A stretch of DNA of 6,112 bases from Egerieenecus merdigallinarum (GCA_018711985.1 DVHS01000183.1:1-6112); one strand, 5' to 3'. Positions 1-5,932 are shown, numbered from the stretch's first letter. Notes: generated by a model from the sequence alone, not told the origin. Numbers and translations: made by a program.

Positions 1-43
1 AAAAAAAGAAAAAGCTCAGCCCGTTGGCAAGCAACGTGCTGAG
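1..43 (-). terminator. Intrinsic terminator of the tRNA-Leu gene
   Basis: Read on the minus strand, arms at 43-32 and 26-15 (CTCAGCACGTTG and CAACGGGCTGAG) form a 12-position stem with one A/G mismatch and a 5-base loop. The stem is followed at once by a T-rich tract (positions 13 to 1, interrupted by one C). This is the classic Rho-independent layout. It lies 8 bases past the CCA end of the tRNA, so it most likely ends that transcript. Confidence 0.88.
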
Positions 44-51
44 ACTTTACA

Positions 52-136
52 TGGTGCGGTCGACGGGACTTGAACCCGTACCCATTGCTGGACACGCCCC
101 TCAAACGTGCGCGTATGCCAATTCCGCCACGGTCGC
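52..136 (-). tRNA. trnL: tRNA-Leu (anticodon GAG)
   Basis: The 85-base minus-strand gene folds as a class II tRNA. The D stem is GCG/CGC around a loop containing TTGG. The anticodon stem CACGT/GCGTG encloses the loop TTGAGGG, giving anticodon GAG, which reads CUC and CUU. The long variable arm is CCA-GCAA-TGG, and the T stem ACGGG/CCCGT encloses TTCAAGT. Discriminator A is followed by an encoded CCA. The long variable arm, the A discriminator and the anticodon all indicate leucine. One thing is odd: the acceptor arms are GCGACCG and CGACCGC, so pairs 4-69 and 5-68 are A/C and C/A mismatches while the other five pair. The identity is secure; full function is less certain. The gene has its own promoter and terminator and is not part of the upstream operon. 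Confidence 0.93.
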
Positions 137-158
137 AAATGGTGAAGCAACAGAGGAT

Positions 159-187
159 ATTATAAAGAATCTTCCGGATTTTGTCAA
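159..187 (-). promoter_or_regulatory. Consensus sigma-70/SigA promoter of tRNA-Leu
   Basis: On the minus strand a perfect TTGACA (187-182) and a perfect TATAAT (164-159) are separated by exactly 17 bases. Transcription should begin near 152, giving a leader of about 15 bases before the tRNA 5' end at 136. Both hexamers match consensus 6/6, as expected for a stable-RNA promoter. No operator-like palindrome is visible over it. Confidence 0.9.
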
Positions 188-229
188 GACATATGTGCGG
201 TATTCCAAATATTTTCTTGGCAGGTGGCA

Positions 230-269
230 GCATCCTCCCCGTGCGTTGCCTCTTGCACGGGGAGGATGC
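230..269 (-). terminator. Strong GC-rich hairpin after pepF, no U tract
   Basis: Positions 230-244 and 255-269 are a perfect 15-bp inverted repeat (GCATCCTCCCCGTGC with its complement) around a 10-base loop. It starts 10 bases past the peptidase stop codon. Minus-strand sequence beyond the stem (TGCCACCTGCCAAG) has no T run, so this is not a standard intrinsic terminator. It may be a non-canonical terminator, a 3'-end stabiliser, or a pause site that shields the tRNA promoter at 187-159 from read-through. The hairpin is clear; the role is inferred. The rest of 137-279 holds only the tRNA promoter and leader. Confidence 0.55.
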
Positions 270-279
270 CGGTGTATGC

Positions 280-2034
280 TTACTGATGCTGGCAAAGCGC
301 GCAGAAGGTATCGATATCCTGCTTGATCACTTCCAGGGAGCTACGCCAGAAATCAACGCTGTGAACATCGATGCCCACACTGGCAGCCACGTTGGCAACC
401 GTATCGCTGCCGCACAGGCGCAGCAGACGGTTATACGCGGGCACAAAAGCATCGCCCTTTTCCAGATACTGGGCAAAAACTCCCTTGCCGAAAAGCAGAC
501 CGAAGGCATAGGGGAAGTTGTAGAAATTCAGCCCGGAGGAATAGTAGTGGCTCTTGCAGGCCCACATGTAGGGATGGCGGAAATTCCTGTCCAGACCGTC
601 CCCATAGGAAGCGTCCTGAGCACGGAGCATGGCGTCTTTCAGCTCATCCACGGACATGCTGTGGTCGGCCCGGGTGTCCACCACTTCGCTTTCAAACAGG
701 AAGCGGCTGTAAATATCCACCACGGTTTGAGTGGCTTCCATAAGGCTGCTCTCCAGCAGGGCAAAACGCTCCTGATCCTCAGCCTGCGCCAGCACTAAGT
801 GGCTAAGAAGCGTCTCGTTGAAAATTGAGGCAGTTTCAGCCAGGGGCATGGGTTCACGGGTCATCATCAGGGGCAGACCGGCCATCTGCCGGGAATGCCA
901 GGCGTGACCCAGCTCATGGGCCAGGGTGCTAACATCCGAAAAGCTACCCTGGAAGTTGGTCAGAATGCTGGAACGGTTAGCCGGATGGTAACTGGCACAG
1001 AAGGCGCCACCTGTTTTCCCGGCCTTGGGGAACATATCGATCCAATGGTTTGCAAAGGCCTGGTCGATAAACTCACCCATGGCAGGGGTGAATTTCCGCA
1101 TTTCCGTAACCAGCTTGGTCCGCGCTTCCTCCACGGTGTAGGTCTTGCCGCCCTTCCCCACGGGGGCAAACAAATCATAGAAGGGCAAGCCGTCCGTGTG
1201 CCCCAAATAGGCTCCCTTGGCACGCAGATAACGGCGGAAATGGGGGAGATATTCCCGGATGGCTGTCCACATGGCGTCCAGGGTTTGCTGATCCATGCGG
1301 CTTTCCTGGAGCGTCATATCCAGGACGCTGTCATAGCCCTGTGCCTCTGCCAAGGTACGGGCCTCCATCTTGATGGAATTCAGGCAGAAGGACATGGGCA
1401 GCTCAATCTTTTTGTAGGATGCCAGTTCAGCATCATAGGCGTCCTTGCGCACGGCAGGATCGGCATCATAGGCCATGCCACGAACAGCAGCCAAGGGGAG
1501 CTCCTGTCCACGGTAGCTGACAAGGTGGGTGCCGTCCAACTTGTCCCGCAGCTGGGAGAAAGCATTGCCGCCGCTCAGCTGCATTTTCAACATCCAGGGT
1601 TCAATGGCTTCCGGCATCATGTGCCTGGACATATGGGCCATCCACCGCAAGGCAAAGGCAACCTCCTCCAGCTTGGCTGAGGAGGCAATGATCTCATCCA
1701 GGCCGTTCAGCGCGCCAACATATCGGATAAAAGCACTTTCCAGCAGGGAAAAGTCATTATATGCCAGCAGAATTTTGTCCAGATATTGGGCAGCCGTTTC
1801 ATTGGTGGCGTCCACAGACATGGTGAGCTGGCAGAAACTGGACAAACGATCCAGCACGGCGCTCAGGGCGTCGTCGGCCTCAACCAGCCCTTCCAGTTTT
1901 TCACGGGGAGCAAGCTCCGCATGTACGGCCTGTTCCATGGCGGCCTTTAGCTCCGGCAGTCGGGCTAAATCCGCAGTAAACGCCGGATCGTCAAAACTTT
2001 GATATAAATAGGAAAGATCCCAATCCCATGCCAT
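280..2034 (-). CDS. pepF: PepF-type M3 family oligoendopeptidase
   Basis: This is a zinc metallopeptidase of family M3, which cleaves short peptides in the cytoplasm and takes part in peptide turnover. At 584 residues it has the usual length for the pepF/M3 family. The zinc site is HELGH at residues 373-377 (H373 and H377 bind zinc, E374 is the catalytic base). The third ligand is probably E400 in LAETAS, 23 residues on, followed by the family-typical FNE. The C-terminal part has the conserved YYSSGLNFYNFPYAFG region (about 497-512), where M3 enzymes carry substrate-binding His and Tyr residues. No signal peptide or membrane segment is seen. I chose ATG at 2034, 9 bases after AGGAGG. An in-frame TTG at 2040 would be only 3 bases from that site. 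It is the last gene of the operon, 15 bp after the PHP gene, and appears intact. Peptide specificity cannot be read from the sequence. Confidence 0.93.
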   Translation of the reverse strand: MAWDWDLSYLYQSFDDPAFTADLARLPELKAAMEQAVHAELAPREKLEGLVEADDALSAVLDRLSSFCQLTMSVDATNETAAQYLDKILLAYNDFSLLESAFIRYVGALNGLDEIIASSAKLEEVAFALRWMAHMSRHMMPEAIEPWMLKMQLSGGNAFSQLRDKLDGTHLVSYRGQELPLAAVRGMAYDADPAVRKDAYDAELASYKKIELPMSFCLNSIKMEARTLAEAQGYDSVLDMTLQESRMDQQTLDAMWTAIREYLPHFRRYLRAKGAYLGHTDGLPFYDLFAPVGKGGKTYTVEEARTKLVTEMRKFTPAMGEFIDQAFANHWIDMFPKAGKTGGAFCASYHPANRSSILTNFQGSFSDVSTLAHELGHAWHSRQMAGLPLMMTREPMPLAETASIFNETLLSHLVLAQAEDQERFALLESSLMEATQTVVDIYSRFLFESEVVDTRADHSMSVDELKDAMLRAQDASYGDGLDRNFRHPYMWACKSHYYSSGLNFYNFPYAFGLLFGKGVFAQYLEKGDAFVPAYNRLLRLCGSDTVANVAASVGIDVHSVDFWRSSLEVIKQDIDTFCALCQHQ

Positions 2035-2040
2035 AACCAA

Positions 2041-2052
2041 CTTCCTCCTTTA
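2041..2052 (-). promoter_or_regulatory. Ribosome-binding site of pepF, overlapping the PHP stop codon
   Basis: On the minus strand the PHP stop codon TAA (2052-2050) runs straight into AGGAGG (2049-2044), a full anti-Shine-Dalgarno match. Its 9-base spacing to ATG at 2034 decides that start over the TTG at 2040. The overlap suggests coupled translation of the two genes. Confidence 0.8.
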
Positions 2053-2838
2053 TTTCCACCTTAGGTGATCCACCGGTGTGTATCCCATTGCGTGCAGGCG
2101 GTCCATTCCTGCGTTCCAAAGGCCGGTATCGGTTAAATGTGCCGGGTCGTGCGCATCTACGCCTATAATGACGTCTCCTGTGTACGGCTTGGCATAGTGC
2201 CAGAAGGCTGGTGAAGGATAGCCACGCCCTTCACCGGACAGCTGGGAACGCAATCCCAGCAGGTTAAACTCGATGGGCATTCCCTGCGCCTTGGCACAGG
2301 TACAAATATCCCGGGTTGCGTCCTGGCAAACGGCGTTGAACTCCGCCTCATGACGGTGGCGCATAAATAAGTCAGGATGCGCAATGTAACGGAACAGGCC
2401 CGTTTCCATGGCCTGAATACAGTTTTCTGCGTAGCGCTTGACACCGTCATCCTGCTGGCAAAGGGGTCCCACGTAGGGGGTGAACTCGTCGCTATCCGTA
2501 TAATGGACGCCAAGAATCAGGTAATCCACGTCCCCGGACTCCGCTAAACGCCGCAGATGATCCGCATAGGTGGGGAAATATTCGCTTTCCAGGCCGATAT
2601 GGATTTCGATTTGCCCACGGTATTTCTCCCGCAAACGGCGGATGGATTGCAGATAGCCCGGAAAATCCTCCATGGACATGCGAATGTTGCTAACAAAGTG
2701 GCTGGCATAGGGCCAGGGTGCGTGATCCGCAAAACCGAGCTCATCAAAGCCCGCCTCCAAGGCCGCAAGCACATATGCTTCATCTTCGCCCACGGCATGG
2801 TGACAGCGCATGGTATGGGTATGATAATTGCACTTCAA
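2050..2838 (-). CDS. PHP-domain histidinol-phosphatase-like metallophosphatase
   Basis: This is a PHP-fold metal-dependent phosphoesterase of the HisK/HisJ (histidinol-phosphatase) type, 262 residues from a TTG start. The metal-site motifs occur in order: YHTHT at 5-9 (HxH), FADHAPW at 36-42, GLESEY at 82-87, GVHY at 110-113, AHPDLF at 153-158 and GVDAHDP at 226-232. In the family these residues bind a multi-metal centre that hydrolyses phosphate monoesters. The start is inferred. The frame stays open to an ATG at 2946, but that would overlap the regulator gene by 59 bp and add 36 residues unlike the family. Family members normally begin Met-Lys-x-x-Tyr-His-Thr-His, which matches TTG at 2838. 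No other histidine-biosynthesis gene is nearby and the partners are a regulator and a peptidase, so the true substrate may not be histidinol phosphate. The protein is soluble and cytoplasmic. Confidence 0.87.
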   Translation of the reverse strand: MKCNYHTHTMRCHHAVGEDEAYVLAALEAGFDELGFADHAPWPYASHFVSNIRMSMEDFPGYLQSIRRLREKYRGQIEIHIGLESEYFPTYADHLRRLAESGDVDYLILGVHYTDSDEFTPYVGPLCQQDDGVKRYAENCIQAMETGLFRYIAHPDLFMRHRHEAEFNAVCQDATRDICTCAKAQGMPIEFNLLGLRSQLSGEGRGYPSPAFWHYAKPYTGDVIIGVDAHDPAHLTDTGLWNAGMDRLHAMGYTPVDHLRWK

Positions 2839-2857
2839 GGCTCCATGACACTTCCTT
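2835..2857 (-). promoter_or_regulatory. Translation start region of the PHP gene with a 3-codon leader ORF
   Basis: Reading the minus strand, AAGGAAG (2857-2851) is followed after 4 bases by ATG (2846). That ATG opens a minimal frame, ATG-GAG-CCT-TGA, whose stop overlaps the proposed TTG start (2838) as TTGA. The ribosome site is well placed for the ATG but 12 bases from the TTG; a closer GGAG (2844-2841) is only 2 bases away. Either the TTG is used with an imperfect site, or ribosomes end at the TGA and restart at the TTG. The sequence is clear; the mechanism is a guess. Confidence 0.4.
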
Positions 2858-2887
2858 ATATCAAACAATAAAGACAGAACAGAACCG

Positions 2888-3571
2888 TTATTCCCGGTGA
2901 CGCTGAAGCTCCAGCGCGGCGAGGCAGTTTTCCTTGCTGCGTTCAATGTGCTTACGGGTCAGCTTTTCCAAATGCTCCAAATCACGCTGCTCAATGTAGT
3001 CTACCAGCTTGTGATGCTCCTCATGGGCCTGGACGCGGCGATCTTCTTGCCGGATAGCCATGGCGGAGAAACGGTTGATAAACTCATCCTGGCTTTCGAT
3101 GACCCGCAAAATCCTGTTTTTCCCGGAAATGTGGGTAATCGCACTGTGGAAAGCCCGGGCCATGGGAGAGAGCTTTTCAATATCATCCATCGCCATGACC
3201 TTATCCATTTCGTGGAGTTTGGCGCGAAGGGAGGCAATGTCTTCCGGCGTCGCACGCTCAATGATGGCAGGGAGCGTCAGCATCTCCAGCGCATTGCGAA
3301 TGGTATAGATTTCGTCCACATCTTCAATGGTAAAGGCGCGCACAACCACCCCACGGCGCAGCACATACTCTACCAGGCCGTCACGCTCCAGCTTGCGTAA
3401 GGCTTCGCGTAAGGGAGTGCGGCTGATATGGAGGCGCTCGGCGTAGTCGGTTTCCACAATGCGCTCACCGGCGGGAATTTCCCCGGTTACGATGGCATGC
3501 TTGAGAACCTCGTAGGCTATTTCACGGATGGGCCGGCTCTCCATCATGGGCTGAAAACGAAGTGTGGACAT
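2888..3571 (-). CDS. GntR-family (FadR/FCD-type) transcriptional regulator
   Basis: This 227-residue DNA-binding regulator has the FadR-subfamily layout. An N-terminal GntR winged helix-turn-helix spans about 14-79, with recognition-helix sequence SRTPLREALRKLERDGL at 50-66 and wing VLRRGVVVRAF at 70-80. An all-helical FCD effector domain follows at about 84-220. FCD domains usually bind a metal through one Asp and three His, and sense an organic acid or similar ligand there. H142, H186 and H208 fit the three His, but the Asp position four residues before H142 is Ala (A138). ATG at 3571 is preceded by AAGGAG at 10-base spacing. It is first in an operon with the PHP phosphatase and PepF. Two palindromes by its promoter suggest autoregulation. 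The effector cannot be predicted. Confidence 0.94.
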   Translation of the reverse strand: MSTLRFQPMMESRPIREIAYEVLKHAIVTGEIPAGERIVETDYAERLHISRTPLREALRKLERDGLVEYVLRRGVVVRAFTIEDVDEIYTIRNALEMLTLPAIIERATPEDIASLRAKLHEMDKVMAMDDIEKLSPMARAFHSAITHISGKNRILRVIESQDEFINRFSAMAIRQEDRRVQAHEEHHKLVDYIEQRDLEHLEKLTRKHIERSKENCLAALELQRHRE

Positions 3572-3633
3572 GACGATGCAACTCCTTCAAAGCATTGGGA
3601 TAGTGGGAAAAGTGGTACAGCCGAAATGTACGG

Positions 3634-3653
3634 TGTATGCACTTTGTATACAA
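3634..3653. promoter_or_regulatory. Tandem GntR-type operator palindromes
   Basis: TTGTATACAA at 3644-3653 is a perfect 10-bp palindrome with the GT-N2-AC core common among FadR/FCD-type operators. A second copy, TGTATGCA (3634-3641), differs from TGTATACA at one base. The two centres (3648.5 and 3637.5) are 11 bp apart, about one helical turn, so two dimers would sit on the same DNA face. The perfect copy abuts the -10 and covers the predicted start site, a repressor position. The likely binder is the GntR regulator encoded next door; that link is inferred. Confidence 0.68.
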
Positions 3654-3681
3654 GAATAGAACAAAAGAGAAACAATGTCAA
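3653..3681 (-). promoter_or_regulatory. Promoter of the GntR-PHP-pepF operon
   Basis: On the minus strand a perfect TTGACA (3681-3676) is followed after exactly 17 bases by TATTCT (3658-3653), a 4/6 match to TATAAT. The predicted start near 3646 leaves a leader of about 75 bases to the GntR ATG. It lies between the T tract of an upstream terminator (3703-3711) and the operator palindromes. Confidence 0.8.
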
Positions 3682-3702
3682 GAGCAGAAAGTGGAAAAAC
3701 GA

Positions 3703-3735
3703 CAAAAAACACGCCACCGGTTTTTCCCGGTGGCG
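3703..3735 (-). terminator. Intrinsic terminator at the left boundary of the hairpin array
   Basis: A perfect 9-bp stem (CGCCACCGG at 3712-3720, CCGGTGGCG at 3727-3735) encloses a 6-base loop. On the minus strand it is followed by TGTTTTTTGT. This fits a Rho-independent terminator for transcripts leaving the GH20 gene, ending them just before the regulator promoter. It lies about 245 bases past the GH20 stop, so the 3' untranslated region would be long and heavily structured. Confidence 0.7.
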
Positions 3736-3744
3736 CCAGACTGT
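3712..3744 (+). repeat. Boundary repeat, copy A
   Basis: The palindrome CGCCACCGG/CCGGTGGCG with loop TTTTTC is followed by CCAGACTGT. The same layout returns at 3935-3971, in the same orientation, with two extra loop Ts and two extra bases before CAGACTGT. The pair brackets the hairpin array as direct repeats. Confidence 0.75.
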
Positions 3745-3960
3745 CAAAAAACCTTCAGGAGGTGTCGGAGGGGCCGCAGCCCCTCTGACTTTCCTTCGTA
3801 TCCGGCGGCTATGCCGGCGGGGCGGGTTGTTGATTTTGCTTGCAAAATCAATTCCTTACAAATTCGGACGACCTCTGGTTGGCCGAATTTGCTTCCTCGC
3901 AAAAGTGGTGAAAACCACTTTTGCGACACGCTGACGCCACCGGTTTTTTTCCCGGTGGCG
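3712..3960. repeat. Multi-hairpin intergenic element with matching terminal palindromes
   Basis: This 249-bp non-coding block contains these inverted repeats in order. CGCCACCGG stem: 3712-3735. GAGGGGC stem: 3766-3787. CCGGC stem: 3802-3817. TGATTTTG stem: 3829-3852. CAAATTCGG stem: 3859-3891, with a small inner ACC/GGT stem. CGCAAAAGTGGT stem: 3898-3925, 12 bp perfect with a GAAA loop. CGCCACCGG stem again: 3935-3960. The outer palindromes are near-identical and each is followed by CAGACTGT. Such density of perfect hairpins is typical of modular repetitive intergenic (REP/MITE-like) elements, or of a structured RNA. I cannot name a family, and copy number in the genome is not visible here. 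It carries no gene. Confidence 0.6.
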
Positions 3961-3971
3961 CGGCAGACTGT
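3935..3971 (+). repeat. Boundary repeat, copy B
   Basis: This second copy of the CGCCACCGG palindrome has loop TTTTTTTC, then CGGCAGACTGT. It begins 8 bases past the GH20 stop codon. Unlike copy A it has no T tract on either side in either direction, so it is unlikely to terminate transcription on its own. Confidence 0.75.
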
Positions 3972-3979
3972 GCAACGGT

Positions 3980-5779
3980 TCAACGGAATTGGGGGAAGGT
4001 GAAGGTATGGTAATCTTCGCGGCCATACATACGGCGGGCGCAAAGGGGCGTCTCCTCCAGTTCCTCTACCATGGCGCTATCGTCTTGCAGCCATCTGCGG
4101 AGCGTGTGCTCCACGTCGTCCAGGCGAAGCAGCAGTGCGCCCACGCGTGCGCAGGGGGTTTCCCAACCATTGCGCTTGCGGCAGCTTTCCCATTGATCAC
4201 GCCAGAGCGTAAAGAAACGCTGATACAGGGCCTTCAGTGCAGGCAGCTCCTGGTCCACCAGGCGCTGCACGGTGGCGCGATCCTTGCGCACATAGGCGGG
4301 ACGGAGCAGGGAAATCCAATCCAGTTTTTTCTTCGCAATGGAAAGAAGCGTCCAGGCATAGTCGCAGCGGGGATCATCCTTCATGGGGGCCAGGGTGTCT
4401 ATGGCTTTTTGCAACCTGTCGCCATAGCCTGTGAGATCCCACAGCCCGTGCAGCAGGGGATAAAGGGGATCGGCATAGAAAAGGCCCTTGCCAGGACGGC
4501 GGTCCTCCGCATCGGGATAGAAATCTCCCATGGCTTCATAGGCGGCGGTGGACAGGCCGGTCACTTCCTCCCCAAGGCGGTCAATCTCCGCCTTGGTGCA
4601 GACATCGCCCTGCCAGCAATGCTCGGAATAAATGGGCAGCTGGTGGAGGGCCAGACGGTAATCGGTCTCGGCACCGTCATCCCCCCAGCAGGTGGCCAAC
4701 ACCGTTTGAATACCGCACTTCAGGCAGGCACGCAGGGCAGGGTAGGCCGTGGCTTCCGTGCGCTTCACCTGGGGAAGCAATCCCGACCAGGTCCAGATGC
4801 CACCGGCAAAAACGACCTCTTTGCCCATGGCGGCGTGTCCGTGGAACATGTCGGTGTAGAAAGATTCATCCTGGTGATAGTAATCCCAGTAGCACAGCGC
4901 TACCTGTGGAATCTGATCAATTACTTGCTGCGGGACCACAGCGGTGGTATCGTAGTAATCGTTGATTTTGGAGCCCAGGCGGTAGAACATGTCGCTCCAC
5001 ATGATGGGATGCAAATCCAGCTCCTGGCAAAGGTTGACCACGCGGTTCAGGTGCCGGGTGAGCAAGGAGAAACGATCCGACGGGCCGTGCTTTTCATAAT
5101 ACCGTCCCAGTCCGATACCGTGGGCCTCATCCATGCCGATGTGAATACGGTTCGAGCGGAAAATACGCTTTACGGCCCGGAGCTCCGCGGCAATAAAATC
5201 ATATACTTTGGGTTCATCCACCAGCAAGCAGGTATCATTATCCCGCATGTCGATGTTTTCATTCCACTGGAGGAATTGCTCCAGGTGCGCCAGGGTTTGG
5301 ATGCAAGGCACCAGTTCCACGCCGCTTTCCCAGGCATAGGTGTCCAGTTCCTGCAATTCTTCGGCCGTGTAACGGCCACGAAGATAGCCCAGATAAGGAT
5401 ATTCTGGCACGGGATAAGTATCCTCTGTATAGAGCATCATCAGGTTCAGGCCCAGGGCTGCGTGGGCGTCAATCAGTTCCTTGACTCCCTTCACCGTCAT
5501 CACGCCGCCGCGGGACATATCCACCATCATACCGCAGGAGGCGATATGACGCTTCTGCCCCAGGGCCGGGATAGGCTGATGATCCCGCAGGGCACACGCG
5601 GATAAAAACATGCCTCTGGCTGCGCCGCTTAGATCCGGTGCCTGAATGGTCAGGACGTCGCCTTCCAGCGCGGCAGTGAGCACGGGCCCCTGCACACACT
5701 CGACTTTCCCCTCCCAGGGGCAGCGGGCCAGGGCAAACATACGGTTTCGCAGACGGTCACAGGTTTGATTCCAGTCCAT
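3980..5779 (-). CDS. GH20 beta-N-acetylhexosaminidase (GcnA-like)
   Basis: This 599-residue glycoside hydrolase resembles the GcnA branch of GH20, enzymes that release terminal GlcNAc or GalNAc from oligosaccharides. A small N-terminal alpha/beta region (about 25-70) precedes the TIM barrel (about 78-370). IHIGMDEAHGIGLG at 212-225 carries the GH20 catalytic pair D217-E218: Glu is the acid/base, and Asp steers the substrate N-acetyl group. Aromatic pocket motifs follow: IMWSDMFYRL (259-268), YWDYYH (297-302), GGIWTWSG (326-333) and TCWGDDGAE (363-371). The rest is a helical C-terminal region. There is no signal peptide, so it should act in the cytoplasm on imported glycans. ATG at 5779 follows AAGGAG at 9-base spacing, and that site contains the stop of the upstream frame, implying coupled translation. 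GH20 is well supported; the exact substrate is not. Confidence 0.88.
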   Translation of the reverse strand: MDWNQTCDRLRNRMFALARCPWEGKVECVQGPVLTAALEGDVLTIQAPDLSGAARGMFLSACALRDHQPIPALGQKRHIASCGMMVDMSRGGVMTVKGVKELIDAHAALGLNLMMLYTEDTYPVPEYPYLGYLRGRYTAEELQELDTYAWESGVELVPCIQTLAHLEQFLQWNENIDMRDNDTCLLVDEPKVYDFIAAELRAVKRIFRSNRIHIGMDEAHGIGLGRYYEKHGPSDRFSLLTRHLNRVVNLCQELDLHPIMWSDMFYRLGSKINDYYDTTAVVPQQVIDQIPQVALCYWDYYHQDESFYTDMFHGHAAMGKEVVFAGGIWTWSGLLPQVKRTEATAYPALRACLKCGIQTVLATCWGDDGAETDYRLALHQLPIYSEHCWQGDVCTKAEIDRLGEEVTGLSTAAYEAMGDFYPDAEDRRPGKGLFYADPLYPLLHGLWDLTGYGDRLQKAIDTLAPMKDDPRCDYAWTLLSIAKKKLDWISLLRPAYVRKDRATVQRLVDQELPALKALYQRFFTLWRDQWESCRKRNGWETPCARVGALLLRLDDVEHTLRRWLQDDSAMVEELEETPLCARRMYGREDYHTFTFPQFR

Positions 5780-5785
5780 AACATT

Positions 5786-5932
5786 TCACTCCTTATATGT
5801 AACGGATAAGGATTCAAGCAGGATGGGATCGGCATTGCAGGCACTCAGGCGTAAAGGCATACCGGCTGGCAAGGTGACACGCACCCGCCGAACTTCTCCC
5901 GCATCCATGTCAAAAGCATTGTCGCTATAGAA
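5786..5932 (-). other. Probable C-terminal tail of a GH2 beta-mannosidase-like hydrolase
   Basis: The segment FYSDNAFDMDAGEVRRV matches the SDNxFDxxPGE signature that opens the last beta-sandwich domain of bacterial GH2 beta-mannosidases. The remaining residues, to a terminal TYKE, look like the final strands of such a domain. The catalytic domains are absent. In an intact locus the mannosidase gene would lie directly before the GH20 gene, coupled through the TGA inside AAGGAGTGA. The match is from memory of the family signature, not from an alignment. Confidence 0.6.

Larger units (their letters stand above)
3572..3979. other. 408-bp intergenic region: hairpin array plus operon promoter
   Basis: No believable gene lies here. 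The half nearest the GH20 stop (3712-3971) is filled by consecutive hairpins. Positions 3676-3711 hold a T tract and the -35 box, and 3634-3658 hold the -10 and two palindromes. Positions 3572-3633 are an untranslated leader ending in AAGGAG for the GntR gene. ORFs crossing the hairpin array have no ribosome site or recognisable domain. Confidence 0.75.

Noticed and set aside
52..136. Integration site (att) at the tRNA 3' end
   Set aside because: No integrase gene lies nearby, and I saw no duplicated copy of the tRNA 3' end elsewhere in the window.
895..1680. A 261-codon plus-strand open frame opposite pepF
   Set aside because: It is an antisense shadow; the minus strand carries HELGH and full-length M3 family similarity. 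The frame at 181-798 is the same kind of shadow.
2839..2946. N-terminal extension of the PHP protein to an ATG at 2946
   Set aside because: It would overlap the regulator gene by 59 bp and add 36 residues unlike the family. The family N-terminus aligns with the TTG at 2838.
3572..3675. Riboswitch or attenuator in the GntR leader
   Set aside because: The leader of about 75 bases shows no long stem, no terminator before the start codon and no motif of a known riboswitch class.
3711..3971. CRISPR array
   Set aside because: There are only two copies of the CGCCACCGG unit, about 200 bp apart. The intervening hairpins differ from each other and no cas gene is present.
3744..4043. A 99-codon minus-strand open frame across the hairpin array
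   Set aside because: It overlaps the true end of the GH20 gene, has no clear ribosome site, and its sequence is just the translation of inverted repeats. Similar plus-strand frames at 3428-3934 and 3637-4002 fail for the same reasons.
3989..5605. A 538-codon plus-strand open frame opposite the GH20 gene
   Set aside because: It is an antisense shadow of a GC-rich gene. It has no recognisable motif, while the minus-strand frame has GH20 catalytic motifs and a good ribosome site.
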